A DNA stretch of 51,519 nt from Pseudofulvimonas gallinarii (GCF_004343305.1 NZ_SMAF01000022.1:1-51519), one strand, 5' to 3'; shown: positions 16,262 through 28,940, counted from the stretch's first letter. The notes: generated by a model from the sequence alone, not told the origin. Numbers and translations are program-made.

Positions 16262-18022
16262 ATGAACATCAGGTCGCCGCTTCGCCTCCTTCCCCTGGCC
16301 GCCGTCGTGGCGGCAGGCCCCGTGTTCGCGGAGCAGGCGCCGCGGGCGCAATGGGAAGCGCTTCGCCCGGAACTGCAGGTCAAGGCGTTCGCCGCGGAGC
16401 GCTGGACCCAGGCTGCCGCCACGTCGATCAACGCCGACGCGCGGATCGAACTGCTGCGCCTGCCCGAGGAGCGCATCGAAGCGGTCAAACGCGCCAATGC
16501 CGCGCCCGGCATCAAGCGCCTGCGCATCGGCGTCGAGCGTGACCTGGGCAGCGAAGTCGCCACCGGCAGTGCGTCTGCCCTGGTGTGGCGACCGGTCGCC
16601 GGTGGCTGGCAGGCCAGCGTCGAGGTGGAAGCGCCGGGCGCGGCGGCCCTGCGCGTGGCGGTCGACGTGGCCGGCCTGCCCGATGGCGCCTGGTTGCGAT
16701 CCGAAGGCGACTTCGCCGGCCAGCAGGACGGCGCCGACGTCGAGCGCATGCGCGACCAGCGGGATGCGCAGGGTCGTTTCTGGACATCGACCACGACCGG
16801 CGAGCGCCAGCGCATAGAGTGGTTCGTGCCGGCCAGCACCGACGGCCTGCCGCCATCCGGCGCATCGATCGCGGGCGTGTCGCACCTGATCGTCGATCCG
16901 CACCGGGCCGGCTTCGAACTGAAGGCGCTGGGTGATTCCGGCTCCTGCAATATCGACGTGGTCTGCCGCACGAACTCGCTGGGCAATCTCTTCGTCGCCG
17001 CCAAGAACGCGGTTGCACGCATGGTCTTCCAGGATGGTGGCAGCTACACCTGCACCGGCACGCTGCTCAACGACCTCGACAACAGCACGCAGCGCAAGTG
17101 GTTCTACAGCGCCCACCACTGCATCGACTCGCAGGCGGTGGCGAGCACGCTGGAAACCTACTGGCAGTACGAAACGCCGACCTGCAACGTCGACAACAGT
17201 GGCCAGAACATCCGCGTCACCGGCGGTGCCGACTACCGGCACTCTTCCTCGAGCACCGACGCGCTGCTGCTGGAACTGCGCGGCAACCTGCCTGCCAATG
17301 CGGCGTTCGCCGGCTGGGACGCCGGTCCCCTGAGCGCCAATGACCCGGTGACGGCCATCCACCATCCCAGCGGCGACATCAAGAAAGTGACTTTCGGCCG
17401 TTACCTGCGCACGCAGGAGAACACTTCCGTCGGCGGCCAGCTGGTCACCTCGGCCTGGCGCACGACCTGGACGGAAGGCACCACCGAGGGCGGCAGCAGC
17501 GGTTCCGGTCTGTTCACCCGTGACAACGCCAGCTACTACCTGCGTGGCGGCCTGATCGGCGGCGCCGCTACCTGCGGGAATTCCGGTGGCTCTGAAGGAT
17601 CCGGCAACTACGACTACTACTCGCGCCTGGACCGCGTGTATCCGTCCATCCAGCAGTTCATCGGCAGCACCGGCGGCGGTGGCGGCAACAACGGCGCCAC
17701 GCGCGACTACACCGGCCAGTGGTACAACGCCAACCAGGCCCGCCGCGGCCTCAGCCTGTTCCGCCTGGACGGTGGCGGCCTGTTCTCGCTGTGGTTCCGC
17801 TATGACAGCCAGAACCGGGCGCAGTGGTACCAGCTGGAAGACATCTGGACCGGGCAGGACCGCCTCGGCGGCCGCGTCGCGCGCTTCACGCAGAATTCCG
17901 GCACGCCGACGTTCACCGGCACCTACACGCTGGTCTTCAACTCGGCGACCACCGCGACCTTCACCTACACCAACGTCGATGGCGACAGCGGCACCGTCAC
18001 GCTGACCAAGGGCACGCCCTGA
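16262..18022 (+). CDS. Secreted trypsin-like serine endopeptidase with C-terminal accessory domain, 586 aa
   Basis: The start ATG 16262 follows AGAGGACA and opens a Sec signal (about 23 residues, to VFAEQ). A propeptide-like region precedes a chymotrypsin-fold domain with His285 (YSAHHCI), Asp333 (STDALLLEL) and Ser413 (EGGSSGSG). Cysteines in SCNIDVVCRT and YTCTGT resemble those of lysyl endopeptidases such as Achromobacter protease I. After a glycine linker, residues 481-586 (from DYTGQWYN) form a beta-rich domain seen on xanthomonad exoproteins. Cleavage after lysine is suggested by resemblance only. Confidence 0.9.
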   Translation: MNIRSPLRLLPLAAVVAAGPVFAEQAPRAQWEALRPELQVKAFAAERWTQAAATSINADARIELLRLPEERIEAVKRANAAPGIKRLRIGVERDLGSEVATGSASALVWRPVAGGWQASVEVEAPGAAALRVAVDVAGLPDGAWLRSEGDFAGQQDGADVERMRDQRDAQGRFWTSTTTGERQRIEWFVPASTDGLPPSGASIAGVSHLIVDPHRAGFELKALGDSGSCNIDVVCRTNSLGNLFVAAKNAVARMVFQDGGSYTCTGTLLNDLDNSTQRKWFYSAHHCIDSQAVASTLETYWQYETPTCNVDNSGQNIRVTGGADYRHSSSSTDALLLELRGNLPANAAFAGWDAGPLSANDPVTAIHHPSGDIKKVTFGRYLRTQENTSVGGQLVTSAWRTTWTEGTTEGGSSGSGLFTRDNASYYLRGGLIGGAATCGNSGGSEGSGNYDYYSRLDRVYPSIQQFIGSTGGGGGNNGATRDYTGQWYNANQARRGLSLFRLDGGGLFSLWFRYDSQNRAQWYQLEDIWTGQDRLGGRVARFTQNSGTPTFTGTYTLVFNSATTATFTYTNVDGDSGTVTLTKGTP

Positions 18023-18032
18023 TCGCGCGGCG

Positions 18033-18060
18033 GCCGGACGCCGTCACCACGGTGTCCGGC
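18033..18060. terminator. Hairpin between convergent protease and SDR genes
   Basis: GCCGGAC (18033-18039) pairs with GTCCGGC (18054-18060), and CCGT (18041-18044) with ACGG (18049-18052), joined by a G-T wobble and closed by the loop CACC. The stem of about 12 pairs overlaps the stop codon of the minus-strand SDR gene. There is no T-run; it is a likely bidirectional terminator or 3' stabiliser. Confidence 0.5.
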
Positions 18061-18739
18061 TGCCGTCATGGCCGAGCAGGCTGGCCTGGTCTTCCGGACC
18101 GGCCTGCTCGAACTGCCCGATCATTCCCGCCACCGACTCGCTGGCGTCCAGCGGTGCGCCTTCGCCACCCATGTCGGTGCGTACCCAGCCGGGACGCAGC
18201 GCGAAACACAGCACGCCCCGCGGATTGAGCGCCTGCGCGAGCAGCCGCGTCCACATGTTCAGCGCCGCCTTCGATGCGTTGTAACTGGGTGAGTTGAAGC
18301 CCTCGACGCCGCTGATGGAGCCGAGTCCCGAACTGATGTTGGCGATGCGCGCGCTTTCACCCTTCGCCAGCAGGTCGGTACAGGCCTGCGCCAGCAGCAC
18401 CGGACCGATGGCGTTGGTCTGGTAGCTGCGCGCCATGGCGTCCGCATCGAGTTGGCCGTAGCGTTCGCCGCGAACCAGGATGCCGGCGTTGTTGATGAGC
18501 CGGTCGAGCCGGTCCGTGAGCAGCGCCAGCTCGTTGCGCAAGGCCTGGATGCTGGCCGGACGGCTGACATCCAGCGGCAGCAGTTTCAGCTTCGACGGCT
18601 GCTCCGCGGCGAGGTGGTTCAGTGTGAGCGCCTGGCCGGGCTGGCGGCAGGCGGCGTATACGGTGGCGCCGCGTGCGAGGTACTGGCGCGTGAACTCCAG
18701 GCCCAGGCCGCGATTGGCGCCGGTGACGAGTACCTGCAT
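18044..18739 (-). CDS. Short-chain dehydrogenase/reductase, 231 aa
   Basis: This is a classical SDR with the cofactor loop TGANRGLGLEF near the start, NNAG near residue 87, an active Ser in ANISSGLGS and the catalytic YNASK. After the active site comes LRPGWVRTDMGG, typical of NAD(P)-dependent carbonyl reductases of the C-factor/sniffer type. It is cytoplasmic, with no signal. The substrate is unknown. It stands alone, convergent with the protease gene and divergent from the M16 peptidase gene. Confidence 0.9.
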   Translation of the reverse strand: MQVLVTGANRGLGLEFTRQYLARGATVYAACRQPGQALTLNHLAAEQPSKLKLLPLDVSRPASIQALRNELALLTDRLDRLINNAGILVRGERYGQLDADAMARSYQTNAIGPVLLAQACTDLLAKGESARIANISSGLGSISGVEGFNSPSYNASKAALNMWTRLLAQALNPRGVLCFALRPGWVRTDMGGEGAPLDASESVAGMIGQFEQAGPEDQASLLGHDGSRTPW

Positions 18740-18850
18740 GACGGACTCCCGGCAGTGGCCCCTGCAGTCTAGCTGCAGGCGGCCTGTCCGCCGGCGTAGT
18801 GCGGCGCCGCCGCGACGGGGCGGCTATCCTTTCCGGTCCGCCTCCATGAG

Positions 18851-21673
18851 ATGCAGACCCTCCCAATGCGAACATTGATCCTGTTTGGCGCCATGGTCGC
18901 CAGCCTCGCCCGGGCCGACACGGCCATCGACATTCCCTACCAGACCTTCAGCCTCGACAACGGGCTGCGCGTCGTCGTGCATACCGACCGCAAGGCACCG
19001 GTCGTCGCCATCAACATCTGGTACCACGTCGGTTCCAAGGACGAGCAGCCGGGCCGCACCGGCTTCGCGCACCTGTTCGAGCACCTGATGTTCCAGGGCA
19101 CGGAAAACTACAACGACGAGTTCTTCAAGCCGTTCGAAATGGTCGGCGCTACCGACATGAACGGCACGACCAGCTTCGACCGCACCAACTACTTCGCCAA
19201 CGTGCCGACCACGGCGTTGGACCTCGGCCTGTGGATGGCGTCCGAGCAGATGGGTCATTTCCTCGGCAGCGTCGACCAGGCGCGGCTGGACGAACAGCGC
19301 TCGGTGGTGCAGAACGAGAAGCGCCAGAGCGAGAACCAGCCCTACGGCATGGTGTGGCAGCACCTGTTGTCCTCGCTGTTCCCGGCCGGGCACCGCTATG
19401 CGCACCTGCCCATCGGTTCGATGGCCGACCTGGATGCGGCGACGCTGGATGACGTGCGCTGGTGGTTCCGTTCCTGGTATGGGCCGAACAACGCCGTCCT
19501 GGTGCTGGCCGGGGACATCGACCTGGAAACCGCGCGCACCAAGGTCACGCGCTATTTCGGCGACATTCCCGCCGGCCCGACGATGGCGCAGCCACCGGTC
19601 GACGTGCCGGCGCGCAAGGCCTCGACGCGCGCGACGCTGCCCGACCGCGTCGCCCAGACGCGCCTGTACCGCGCCTGGGTGACACCCCAGTTCGGCAGTC
19701 GCGATGAGACCCATCTCAAGCTGATCGGCGAGATCCTCGGCGGCAGTGCCGCCTCGCGCCTGGACCGCCGCCTCGTCCACCAGGAAAAGCTGGTCGACAT
19801 GGTTTCGGCATTCTCTGGCGCCGACCAGCTGGCGGGGACTTTCATCATCGTCGCCGACATCAAGCGCGGCGTGGATCCGGCGCGCGTGGAAGCGGCAATC
19901 GACGAGGAGATCGAACGCCTGCGCCGGCGCGGGCCGGATCGCGCGGAACTGGATCGCGCACGCACCAGCATTCGCGCCACCTTCGTGCGCGCGATCGAGC
20001 ATGTCGGCGGTTTCTCCGGCAAGGCCGACGTGCTGGCGCAGTGCACCGTGCTGACCGGCGATCCCGGCTGCTTCCGGCAGGCGCTGGCGCGGGTCCAGGG
20101 CGCGAGCAGTCGCGACCTGCGCAATGCGGCGCGCCAGTGGCTGGCTGCTGGCAGCCACACCGTTCTGGTCGAGCCCGGCGAACGTCCGGCGCAGGCCGAG
20201 GACGTCGTCAGTGGCGATCCGGGCGAACTGCCGGAGGTGGCTGCCGCCGATCCGCGCTATCGCACCGTCGCCAGCGACGTCGACCGCAGTGCCGGCCCGC
20301 CGAAGGTAGAGGTATTCCCCGACCTGGCATTCCCGACCCTGCAGCGCAGCCGCCTCGACAACGGGCTGGCCGTGGTGCTCGCGCGCCGCGAAGGCCTGCC
20401 GCTGGTGCAGATGAGCCTGGAAATCGAAGGCGGCTACAGCGCCGATGCCGGACGCAAGCCGGGGACCGCCAGCTTCACCATGAACATGCTGCCGGAAAGC
20501 GCCGGCGGTCGATCCGCCCTGGAACTGGCAGCCGCGGCGGAAAGCCTCGGTGCGCGAATCGGCAGCGGTGCTTCGCTCGACGCCGGCAACATCAGCCTGT
20601 CGGTGCTGCACGAAAACCTGGCGCCGGCGCTGACCCTCTATGCCGACGTGATCCGGCGCCCGGGCTTTTTCGTCACCGACATCGAGCGCGTGCGCGCGCA
20701 GTGGCTCGCCGGCATCGCCCAGGAAAAGACCCAGCCGGGCAGCCTGGCGATGCGCCTGTTGCCACCGTTGCTGTACGGGCGCGACCACCCCTACGGCATC
20801 CCGTTCACCGGCAGCGGCGACGAGGCGTCCATCGTCGCGCTGCAGCAGGATGACCTGATCGCGTTCCACCGCGACTGGGTGCGCCCGGACAACGCCACGC
20901 TGATCGTGGTCGGGGATATCGCAATGGACGAACTGCTGCCGCTGCTGGAGAAGCACCTGGGGGACTGGAAGGCGCCGGAAACGCCGCGGCCGCTGCTGCA
21001 TCGAGGCACGGTGCCGCGACCGTCGGCGGCGCGCGTGTTCCTCGTGGACCAGCCCGGCGCGGTGCAGGCGAACATCCTCGTCGGCCAGGTGGTGCCGTCC
21101 ACGGCCGATCCCTCGTCGCTGGCGTTCGACATCGGCAACGGCGTCATCGGCGGCACCTTCACCTCGCGCCTGAACATGAACCTGCGCGAGGACAAGGCCT
21201 GGTCCTACGGCGTCAGCACCGGCGCCAGCAATGCGCTCGGGCAGCGGCCCTGGATCGGCTATGCGCCGGTGCAGATCGACCGCACCGCCGAGGCCATCAC
21301 CGAGATCCGTCGCGAGATCGCCGAGTTCACCGGCACCCGTCCACCTTCAAGCGGCGAAATCGCACACATCCGCACCAACCGCGTGCACCGGCTGCCGGGA
21401 TCCTTCGAGACCGGCACCGCCGTTCTCGGCGCCATTGCCGCCATCGTTCGCTATGGGCGCCCGGACGACTACGTCACCTCGCTGCGCCGGCAGATCCTCG
21501 ACACCAGCGACGACCAGGTCAGGGCCGCCATGTCGGTGATCGACGCGGAGGCGTTGACCTGGGTGGTCGTCGGCGACCTGGCCACCATCGAGGCGCCGGT
21601 CCGCGCCCTGGAACTGGGCGAGGTCACGGTGCTGGATGCCGACGGCCGGCCGAAAACCGCCACCGCGGAATGA
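18851..21673 (+). CDS. Periplasmic two-domain M16 zinc peptidase, 940 aa
   Basis: The product is a pitrilysin-family peptidase with two tandem M16 units. The N-terminal unit has the inverted zinc motif HLFEH (His74-Glu77-His78) and downstream RSVVQNEKR, which holds the third ligand. The second unit (from about residue 500, LDNGLAVVLARREG) lacks HxxEH and should be the inactive partner half, as in other fused M16 proteins. Residues 6-22 (MRTLILFGAMVASLARA) form a signal peptide. ATG 18851 and ATG 18866 are both possible starts, and neither has a strong ribosome site. The likely role is degradation of oligopeptides in the periplasm. Confidence 0.92.
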   Translation: MQTLPMRTLILFGAMVASLARADTAIDIPYQTFSLDNGLRVVVHTDRKAPVVAINIWYHVGSKDEQPGRTGFAHLFEHLMFQGTENYNDEFFKPFEMVGATDMNGTTSFDRTNYFANVPTTALDLGLWMASEQMGHFLGSVDQARLDEQRSVVQNEKRQSENQPYGMVWQHLLSSLFPAGHRYAHLPIGSMADLDAATLDDVRWWFRSWYGPNNAVLVLAGDIDLETARTKVTRYFGDIPAGPTMAQPPVDVPARKASTRATLPDRVAQTRLYRAWVTPQFGSRDETHLKLIGEILGGSAASRLDRRLVHQEKLVDMVSAFSGADQLAGTFIIVADIKRGVDPARVEAAIDEEIERLRRRGPDRAELDRARTSIRATFVRAIEHVGGFSGKADVLAQCTVLTGDPGCFRQALARVQGASSRDLRNAARQWLAAGSHTVLVEPGERPAQAEDVVSGDPGELPEVAAADPRYRTVASDVDRSAGPPKVEVFPDLAFPTLQRSRLDNGLAVVLARREGLPLVQMSLEIEGGYSADAGRKPGTASFTMNMLPESAGGRSALELAAAAESLGARIGSGASLDAGNISLSVLHENLAPALTLYADVIRRPGFFVTDIERVRAQWLAGIAQEKTQPGSLAMRLLPPLLYGRDHPYGIPFTGSGDEASIVALQQDDLIAFHRDWVRPDNATLIVVGDIAMDELLPLLEKHLGDWKAPETPRPLLHRGTVPRPSAARVFLVDQPGAVQANILVGQVVPSTADPSSLAFDIGNGVIGGTFTSRLNMNLREDKAWSYGVSTGASNALGQRPWIGYAPVQIDRTAEAITEIRREIAEFTGTRPPSSGEIAHIRTNRVHRLPGSFETGTAVLGAIAAIVRYGRPDDYVTSLRRQILDTSDDQVRAAMSVIDAEALTWVVVGDLATIEAPVRALELGEVTVLDADGRPKTATAE

Positions 21674-21777
21674 GGGCCGGGCGGTTCCGGGGACGGCCCC
21701 GGAACCGCCATCGCCGTCACGGTCCGTCCCGCCGCGACTCGAGTACCATCGGGCGCTCCTGTGGGGGGAATCCAACG

Positions 21778-23577
21778 ATGGACGGATCAAGCGTTTCAGG
21801 CGTCGCCACTTCGCGACGGCAGTTTCTTTCCGGCACGCAGGCATCGCAGGCCAAGGCGATGCGCCAGGTGCTGACACCGCCCTTCGCGGTGTATGTCCTC
21901 AACCGCCTCGGCTACGGCCCACGCCGCGGCACGCCTTTCAGCGTCGAGGCCTTCAACGCGCTGGGTGCCAACGACGACGCGCGCCTGACGGCGTTCGTCG
22001 ACCAGCAGCTCAATCCCTCGACCAACCCGGCCGGTGACGTCACCGATCCCGACGTCGCCGCGCGTCTGGCGCACGAGAACTACACCACGCTCGGCAAGAC
22101 CTTCGAGCAGCTGTGGCAGGACCACGAAGTCAACGGCAATCCGAGCGGCGGTCCGTATACGCGCGACCTGCCGATCCGCGAGATCGAACGCGCCGTGTTC
22201 GTGCGCGCGACCTACTCGCGCTGGGGCCTGTTCGAGCAGATGGCGGACTTCTGGCACAACCACTTCAACATCTACGGCTATGACCGCTACGCGGCGCCGA
22301 CGTGGGTGAGCTGGGACCGCGACGTCATCCGTCGCAACGCGCTCGGCAACTTCCGCAGCATGCTGCAGGCGACGTTCGACTCGCCGGCGATGCTGTATTA
22401 CCTCGACAACTACATCAACCGCGCGCCGAGCTTCAACGAGAACTACGCGCGCGAGATCATCGAGCTGCACACGCTGGGCTCGATCAACTACCTCGGCGCG
22501 AACCTGCAGCAGCATGAGGTGCCGGACATTCCCGCCGGCCAGCCCGGCGCGGGGTGGCCGGTCGGCTATGTCGATGCCGATGTCTATGAACTGGCGCGCG
22601 CGTTCACCGGCTGGACCTTCCATCGCGGTGCCAGCGGCGGGCCGAACACCGGCGTCGCCTACATGATCCCGGCCCAGCACGACATCGGGCAGAAAAACGT
22701 GCTCGGCCAGTTCGTCGCTGCGAACACGCCGTACGCCACCGAGCACCAGCTGTTCCTCGACCGCCTTGCCTACCATCCGGGCACGGCGCGCCATATCGCC
22801 CTGAAGCTGGCGCGGCGCTTCGTCAGCGACGCTCCGCCGCAGGAGCTGGTGGACCATGTCGCCAACGTGTTCTGGCAGAACCGCATGGCGCCGGACCAGA
22901 TCCGCCTCACGCTGCGTGCGCTGCTGCTGCACGATGCCGGTCCCGGTTCGTTCCGCGATATCGGCAACTTCGGCAACAAGGTGAAGAAGCCGTTCGAGGC
23001 GGTGGTCGGCGCCTTGCGCGCGGTGAGCGCCGACTTCACCATCCGCCGCGACGACAGCGAGAGCAATTCCTTCATGGACCGCTTCCGTAGAAGCGGCCAC
23101 CGGCCGTTCGACTGGCGGCCACCCGACGGTTTTCCCGACGACCGCAACTACTGGCTGGGCGGCGGTGCCTTCGTGCACGCCTGGCGCACGGTGGACTGGG
23201 TGCTGGACGAGAACACCGGCAGCAACCAGGGTGATCCGCTGGCGCCGGTGCTGGCGATCACGCAGAACGAGTTCAGCAATTCACCGGCGGAACACACGCC
23301 CAACAAACTGGCGAACTTCTGGCTGCGGCGTGCGCTGGGCTGGGCGCCGGATCCGGTCAACGGCTGGGCGGGCACGCCGCTGCACACGGCGATCCGCGAT
23401 TTCATGGCGCGCAACACGGACACGGTGAGCCTGTTCAATCCCGATGTCGGCATCGGCAACGGTCCTTCCGGCAACACTGCCGGCCTGGGAACCGATGGCA
23501 GCCCGAACTACTGGCACAGCCGCCTTCGGGGCATGGTCGGCTGCATCCTGTTCAGTCCGCAGTTCATGGCCCGCTGA
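21778..23577 (+). CDS. DUF1800 domain protein, Tat-exported, 599 aa
   Basis: ATG 21778 follows GGGGGGAA. The N-terminus carries a twin-arginine-like motif (TSRRQFLSG), so export folded through Tat is probable. The DUF1800 body shows LNRLGYGPRRG, ADFWHNHFNIYG, NENYAREIIELHTLG and YELARAFTGWTF, strongly conserved in the family, then KLARRFVSDAPP. The family is of unknown biochemical role; these genes nearly always precede a DUF1501 gene, as here (10 bases between stop and next start), and the two proteins are assumed to act together. The long upstream open frame was rejected because of the ribosome site. Confidence 0.93.
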   Translation: MDGSSVSGVATSRRQFLSGTQASQAKAMRQVLTPPFAVYVLNRLGYGPRRGTPFSVEAFNALGANDDARLTAFVDQQLNPSTNPAGDVTDPDVAARLAHENYTTLGKTFEQLWQDHEVNGNPSGGPYTRDLPIREIERAVFVRATYSRWGLFEQMADFWHNHFNIYGYDRYAAPTWVSWDRDVIRRNALGNFRSMLQATFDSPAMLYYLDNYINRAPSFNENYAREIIELHTLGSINYLGANLQQHEVPDIPAGQPGAGWPVGYVDADVYELARAFTGWTFHRGASGGPNTGVAYMIPAQHDIGQKNVLGQFVAANTPYATEHQLFLDRLAYHPGTARHIALKLARRFVSDAPPQELVDHVANVFWQNRMAPDQIRLTLRALLLHDAGPGSFRDIGNFGNKVKKPFEAVVGALRAVSADFTIRRDDSESNSFMDRFRRSGHRPFDWRPPDGFPDDRNYWLGGGAFVHAWRTVDWVLDENTGSNQGDPLAPVLAITQNEFSNSPAEHTPNKLANFWLRRALGWAPDPVNGWAGTPLHTAIRDFMARNTDTVSLFNPDVGIGNGPSGNTAGLGTDGSPNYWHSRLRGMVGCILFSPQFMAR

Positions 23578-23587
23578 GGAGGACGAC

Positions 23588-24937
23588 ATGTCACAGATCA
23601 CGCGTCGCGCCTTCATCAAGGGTTCCACCCTCTGCCTGACCGCACTGGGTGGCATGCGCCTGGGCCTGCATGCGCGGCGCGCGCATGCCGACTGGCAGAC
23701 CGGCAATTTCTTCGTCTATGTCTACCTGCGGGGTGGCATCGACGGATTGAACATGGTGTGTCCGATCGATGGTCCGGACCGGGCGCACTACGAGATGCAC
23801 CGCCCGAACATCCACCTGCGCACCACGGGTGCGACCGCGGCGCTGCCGCTGGGCAACACGCATTACGGACTGAACTTCGCCGCCACCGGGCTGCACGAGC
23901 TGTATGGCCAGGGCAGGCTTGCGATCGTGCATGGCACCGGGTTCCCGGTGGCGCAGATCACCCGTTCGCATTTCGATGCCCAGGACTACATGGAGCACGG
24001 CACGCCGGGCAGCAACACCATCGGCACCGGTTGGCTGGCGCGACACCTGCAGGCCACCGGGCAGGTGCCCGACAGCGCGATGATTCCCTCCCTGAGCGTC
24101 GCCGCCAACGCGCCGACCAGCCTGCTCGGCCGTCGCGACAACATGGTCCTGGACGATCCCAACAGCTTCCATCCCAACGCCAACAACGGCAATGTCGATG
24201 GCCAGCCGCGCTACAAGCTGTCGACGACCATGACGCTGCGCCAGCTCTACCAGGGCAACGACGACCTGCATCATGCCGGCACCGGCGCCGTGGACACCAT
24301 CGAGCTGGTCGATACGCTGGGCATTTCCAGCTACACGCCGGCACCGGGCGCCAACTACCCGTCCACCGGCGTCGCGGCGACGCTCGGCAACCAGGCCAAG
24401 CTGATCGCCAACATCGCCAAGCGCGGACTGGGACTGCAGGTCGCCACGCTGGACTACGGCGGCTGGGACAGCCACGAGAACCAGGGCGACGGCACCCAGG
24501 GCGACCTCAACCAGAACCAGTACGCGAACCGCCTTGCCGGGCTGTCGGCGACGCTGCACGCGCTGTACACCGACCTCGCCGCGGCCGGGCTGCACAACCG
24601 CATGGTGCTGGTGGTGCACAGCGAATTCGGGCGCCGCGTGCGCGAGAACGCCAACCGCGGCACCGACCACGGCAGTGGCAACCCGATGCTGGTGCTGGGT
24701 GGCCGCGTGCGTGGCGGCCAGCTGTTCGGCACCTTCGGGGGCCTCGGGCCCGGCCAGCTGTACCAGAACGAGGACGTCGCCTCGACGACCGACTTCCGGC
24801 GCGTGCTGTCGGAAGTGGTGGCCGGCCACCTGGGCAATCCCGACCTGGCGTCGGTATTTCCGGGCTATGACTATCCCGGTCCGCTCGGACTGCTGCCGGG
24901 CGATCCGCTCTTCGCCAACGGATTCGACCCGGCCTGA
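23588..24937 (+). CDS. DUF1501 domain protein, Tat-exported, with GDPLFANGF C-terminal tail, 449 aa
   Basis: ATG 23588 follows a strong GAGGAGG. The leader has a twin-arginine motif (TRRAFIKG) and a hydrophobic core ending ARRAHA. The body shows LRGGIDGLNMVCPI, AIVHGTGFPVAQITRSHFDAQDYMEHG, ATLDYGGWDSHENQG and VHSEFGRRVRENANRGTDHG, the signature blocks of DUF1501, a member of the alkaline phosphatase/sulfatase-like superfamily. The phosphatase-type metal residues are only partly evident, so enzyme activity is not assured. The last 12 residues, GDPLFANGFDPA, lie outside the domain and resemble the end of the giant secreted protein at 42522-47735. Confidence 0.93.
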   Translation: MSQITRRAFIKGSTLCLTALGGMRLGLHARRAHADWQTGNFFVYVYLRGGIDGLNMVCPIDGPDRAHYEMHRPNIHLRTTGATAALPLGNTHYGLNFAATGLHELYGQGRLAIVHGTGFPVAQITRSHFDAQDYMEHGTPGSNTIGTGWLARHLQATGQVPDSAMIPSLSVAANAPTSLLGRRDNMVLDDPNSFHPNANNGNVDGQPRYKLSTTMTLRQLYQGNDDLHHAGTGAVDTIELVDTLGISSYTPAPGANYPSTGVAATLGNQAKLIANIAKRGLGLQVATLDYGGWDSHENQGDGTQGDLNQNQYANRLAGLSATLHALYTDLAAAGLHNRMVLVVHSEFGRRVRENANRGTDHGSGNPMLVLGGRVRGGQLFGTFGGLGPGQLYQNEDVASTTDFRRVLSEVVAGHLGNPDLASVFPGYDYPGPLGLLPGDPLFANGFDPA

Positions 24938-25196
24938 CCGCGCGCCACGGCGCCGGTTCATCACCGGCGTCGCGACCGCCCGCGCAAGGTGGATCCGGCG
25001 CCGTGCCGCGACGTCGCCGGAAGCCATGTCCGTGCGCGCTCCGCGCCACATCGCGCATGGGCACGGCGCATCCGCCGCGCGGGCTTGCGTCATCGCCGTG
25101 CTGCCGGTAAACAGGACGCTGGCAGGTGTGCTCCGGCTGCCGGCCGGGTGCGTCGTCGCCGGCGCGGGGCACCGATCGGGTGAGGGCGGTGCAGGG

Positions 25197-28229
<3,033 letters not shown>

Positions 28230-28271
28230 GGCGGGTCGCTTGCGCAGGCGCGCAGGTGGACAGGTGGAATC

Positions 28272-28303
28272 GGAATCGGCACGCCGGATCGCGTGCCGAT
28301 TCC
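28272..28303. terminator. Perfect 13-bp palindrome, bidirectional terminator candidate
   Basis: GGAATCGGCACGC (28272-28284) and GCGTGCCGATTCC (28291-28303) are exact reverse complements around a six-base loop. It lies between the ends of the diguanylate cyclase gene (plus) and the HU gene (minus). No long T-run follows, but strength and position fit transcript 3' ends for both. Confidence 0.65.
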
Positions 28304-28313
28304 GCAGGACGAC

Positions 28314-28697
28314 TCAGGACGCGGCGTCCTTCAGCTTCTTCAGCGGGCGGATCTTCACCTTCACCGAAGCCGGCTTCGCAGCGAACCACTGCTCTTCCTT
28401 GGTGAACGGGTTGATGCCCTTGCGGCGCGGCTTGGCCGGCACATTGACGGCGGTGATCTTCAGCAGGCCCGGCAGCGTGAAAGAGCCGGCGCCCTTCTTG
28501 TTGACCGAAGCGGCAACGGCCGATTCCAGCGACGCCATCACGGCACGCACGTCACGCGGGGCAACGCCGGAATTCTCGGCGATGTGGGCGACCAGGCCGG
28601 ACTTGTTCAGCGCTTCCTTGATCGGCTTCGGCGCGGCCGGCTTGGCGGCGGCCTTCGGTGCAGCTTTCTTTTTTGCAGCTTTCTTCGTGCTTGCCAT
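28314..28697 (-). CDS. HU/IHF-family nucleoid protein with Lys/Ala-rich N-terminal extension, 127 aa
   Basis: The C-terminal 95 residues are an HU-like DNA-bending domain: helical IKEALNKSGLVAHIAENSGV, LPGLLKITAVNVPAKPRRKGINPFTKEEQ (the arm that inserts into the minor groove), and KPASVKVKIRPLKKLKDA. The first 28 residues (KKAAKKKAAPKAAAKPAAPKP) form a basic, disordered tail like those of mycobacterial HupB and eukaryotic H1, which HU of E. coli lacks. ATG 28697 follows GGAATAACT; the frame extends 23 codons upstream without a basis. It probably compacts the chromosome. Extended HU paralogues are common in xanthomonads. Confidence 0.92.
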   Translation of the reverse strand: MASTKKAAKKKAAPKAAAKPAAPKPIKEALNKSGLVAHIAENSGVAPRDVRAVMASLESAVAASVNKKGAGSFTLPGLLKITAVNVPAKPRRKGINPFTKEEQWFAAKPASVKVKIRPLKKLKDAAS

Positions 28698-28940
28698 AGT
28701 TATTCCAATGCTTCTCGTAAGGGGAATTGCCTGGAGGGGTCTCTCGGCAGGTGGAATGTAGGGCAACGCAGGGGCGCAGCCAAGCCTTTTTTACCTGTTT
28801 TTCCGCGGTCGCGCCATGTTCGTCGCCGCGTGTTCCCGGGTGTTCCGCGGCGGTGTCGGCGTCGGGGCGTCGGCGGCACCCTTGCGGATCGGCCGGGCTG
28901 CGGGCAAGGTGGCGGCGAATTGCCCACGGAGCCCGCCTTC

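Noticed and set aside
18824-21001. Minus-strand open frame of 725 codons opposite the M16 peptidase gene
   Set aside because: Composition (Arg/Gln/His-rich, no hydrophobic core pattern) is typical of antisense GC-rich DNA; the plus strand has HLFEH and a signal peptide.
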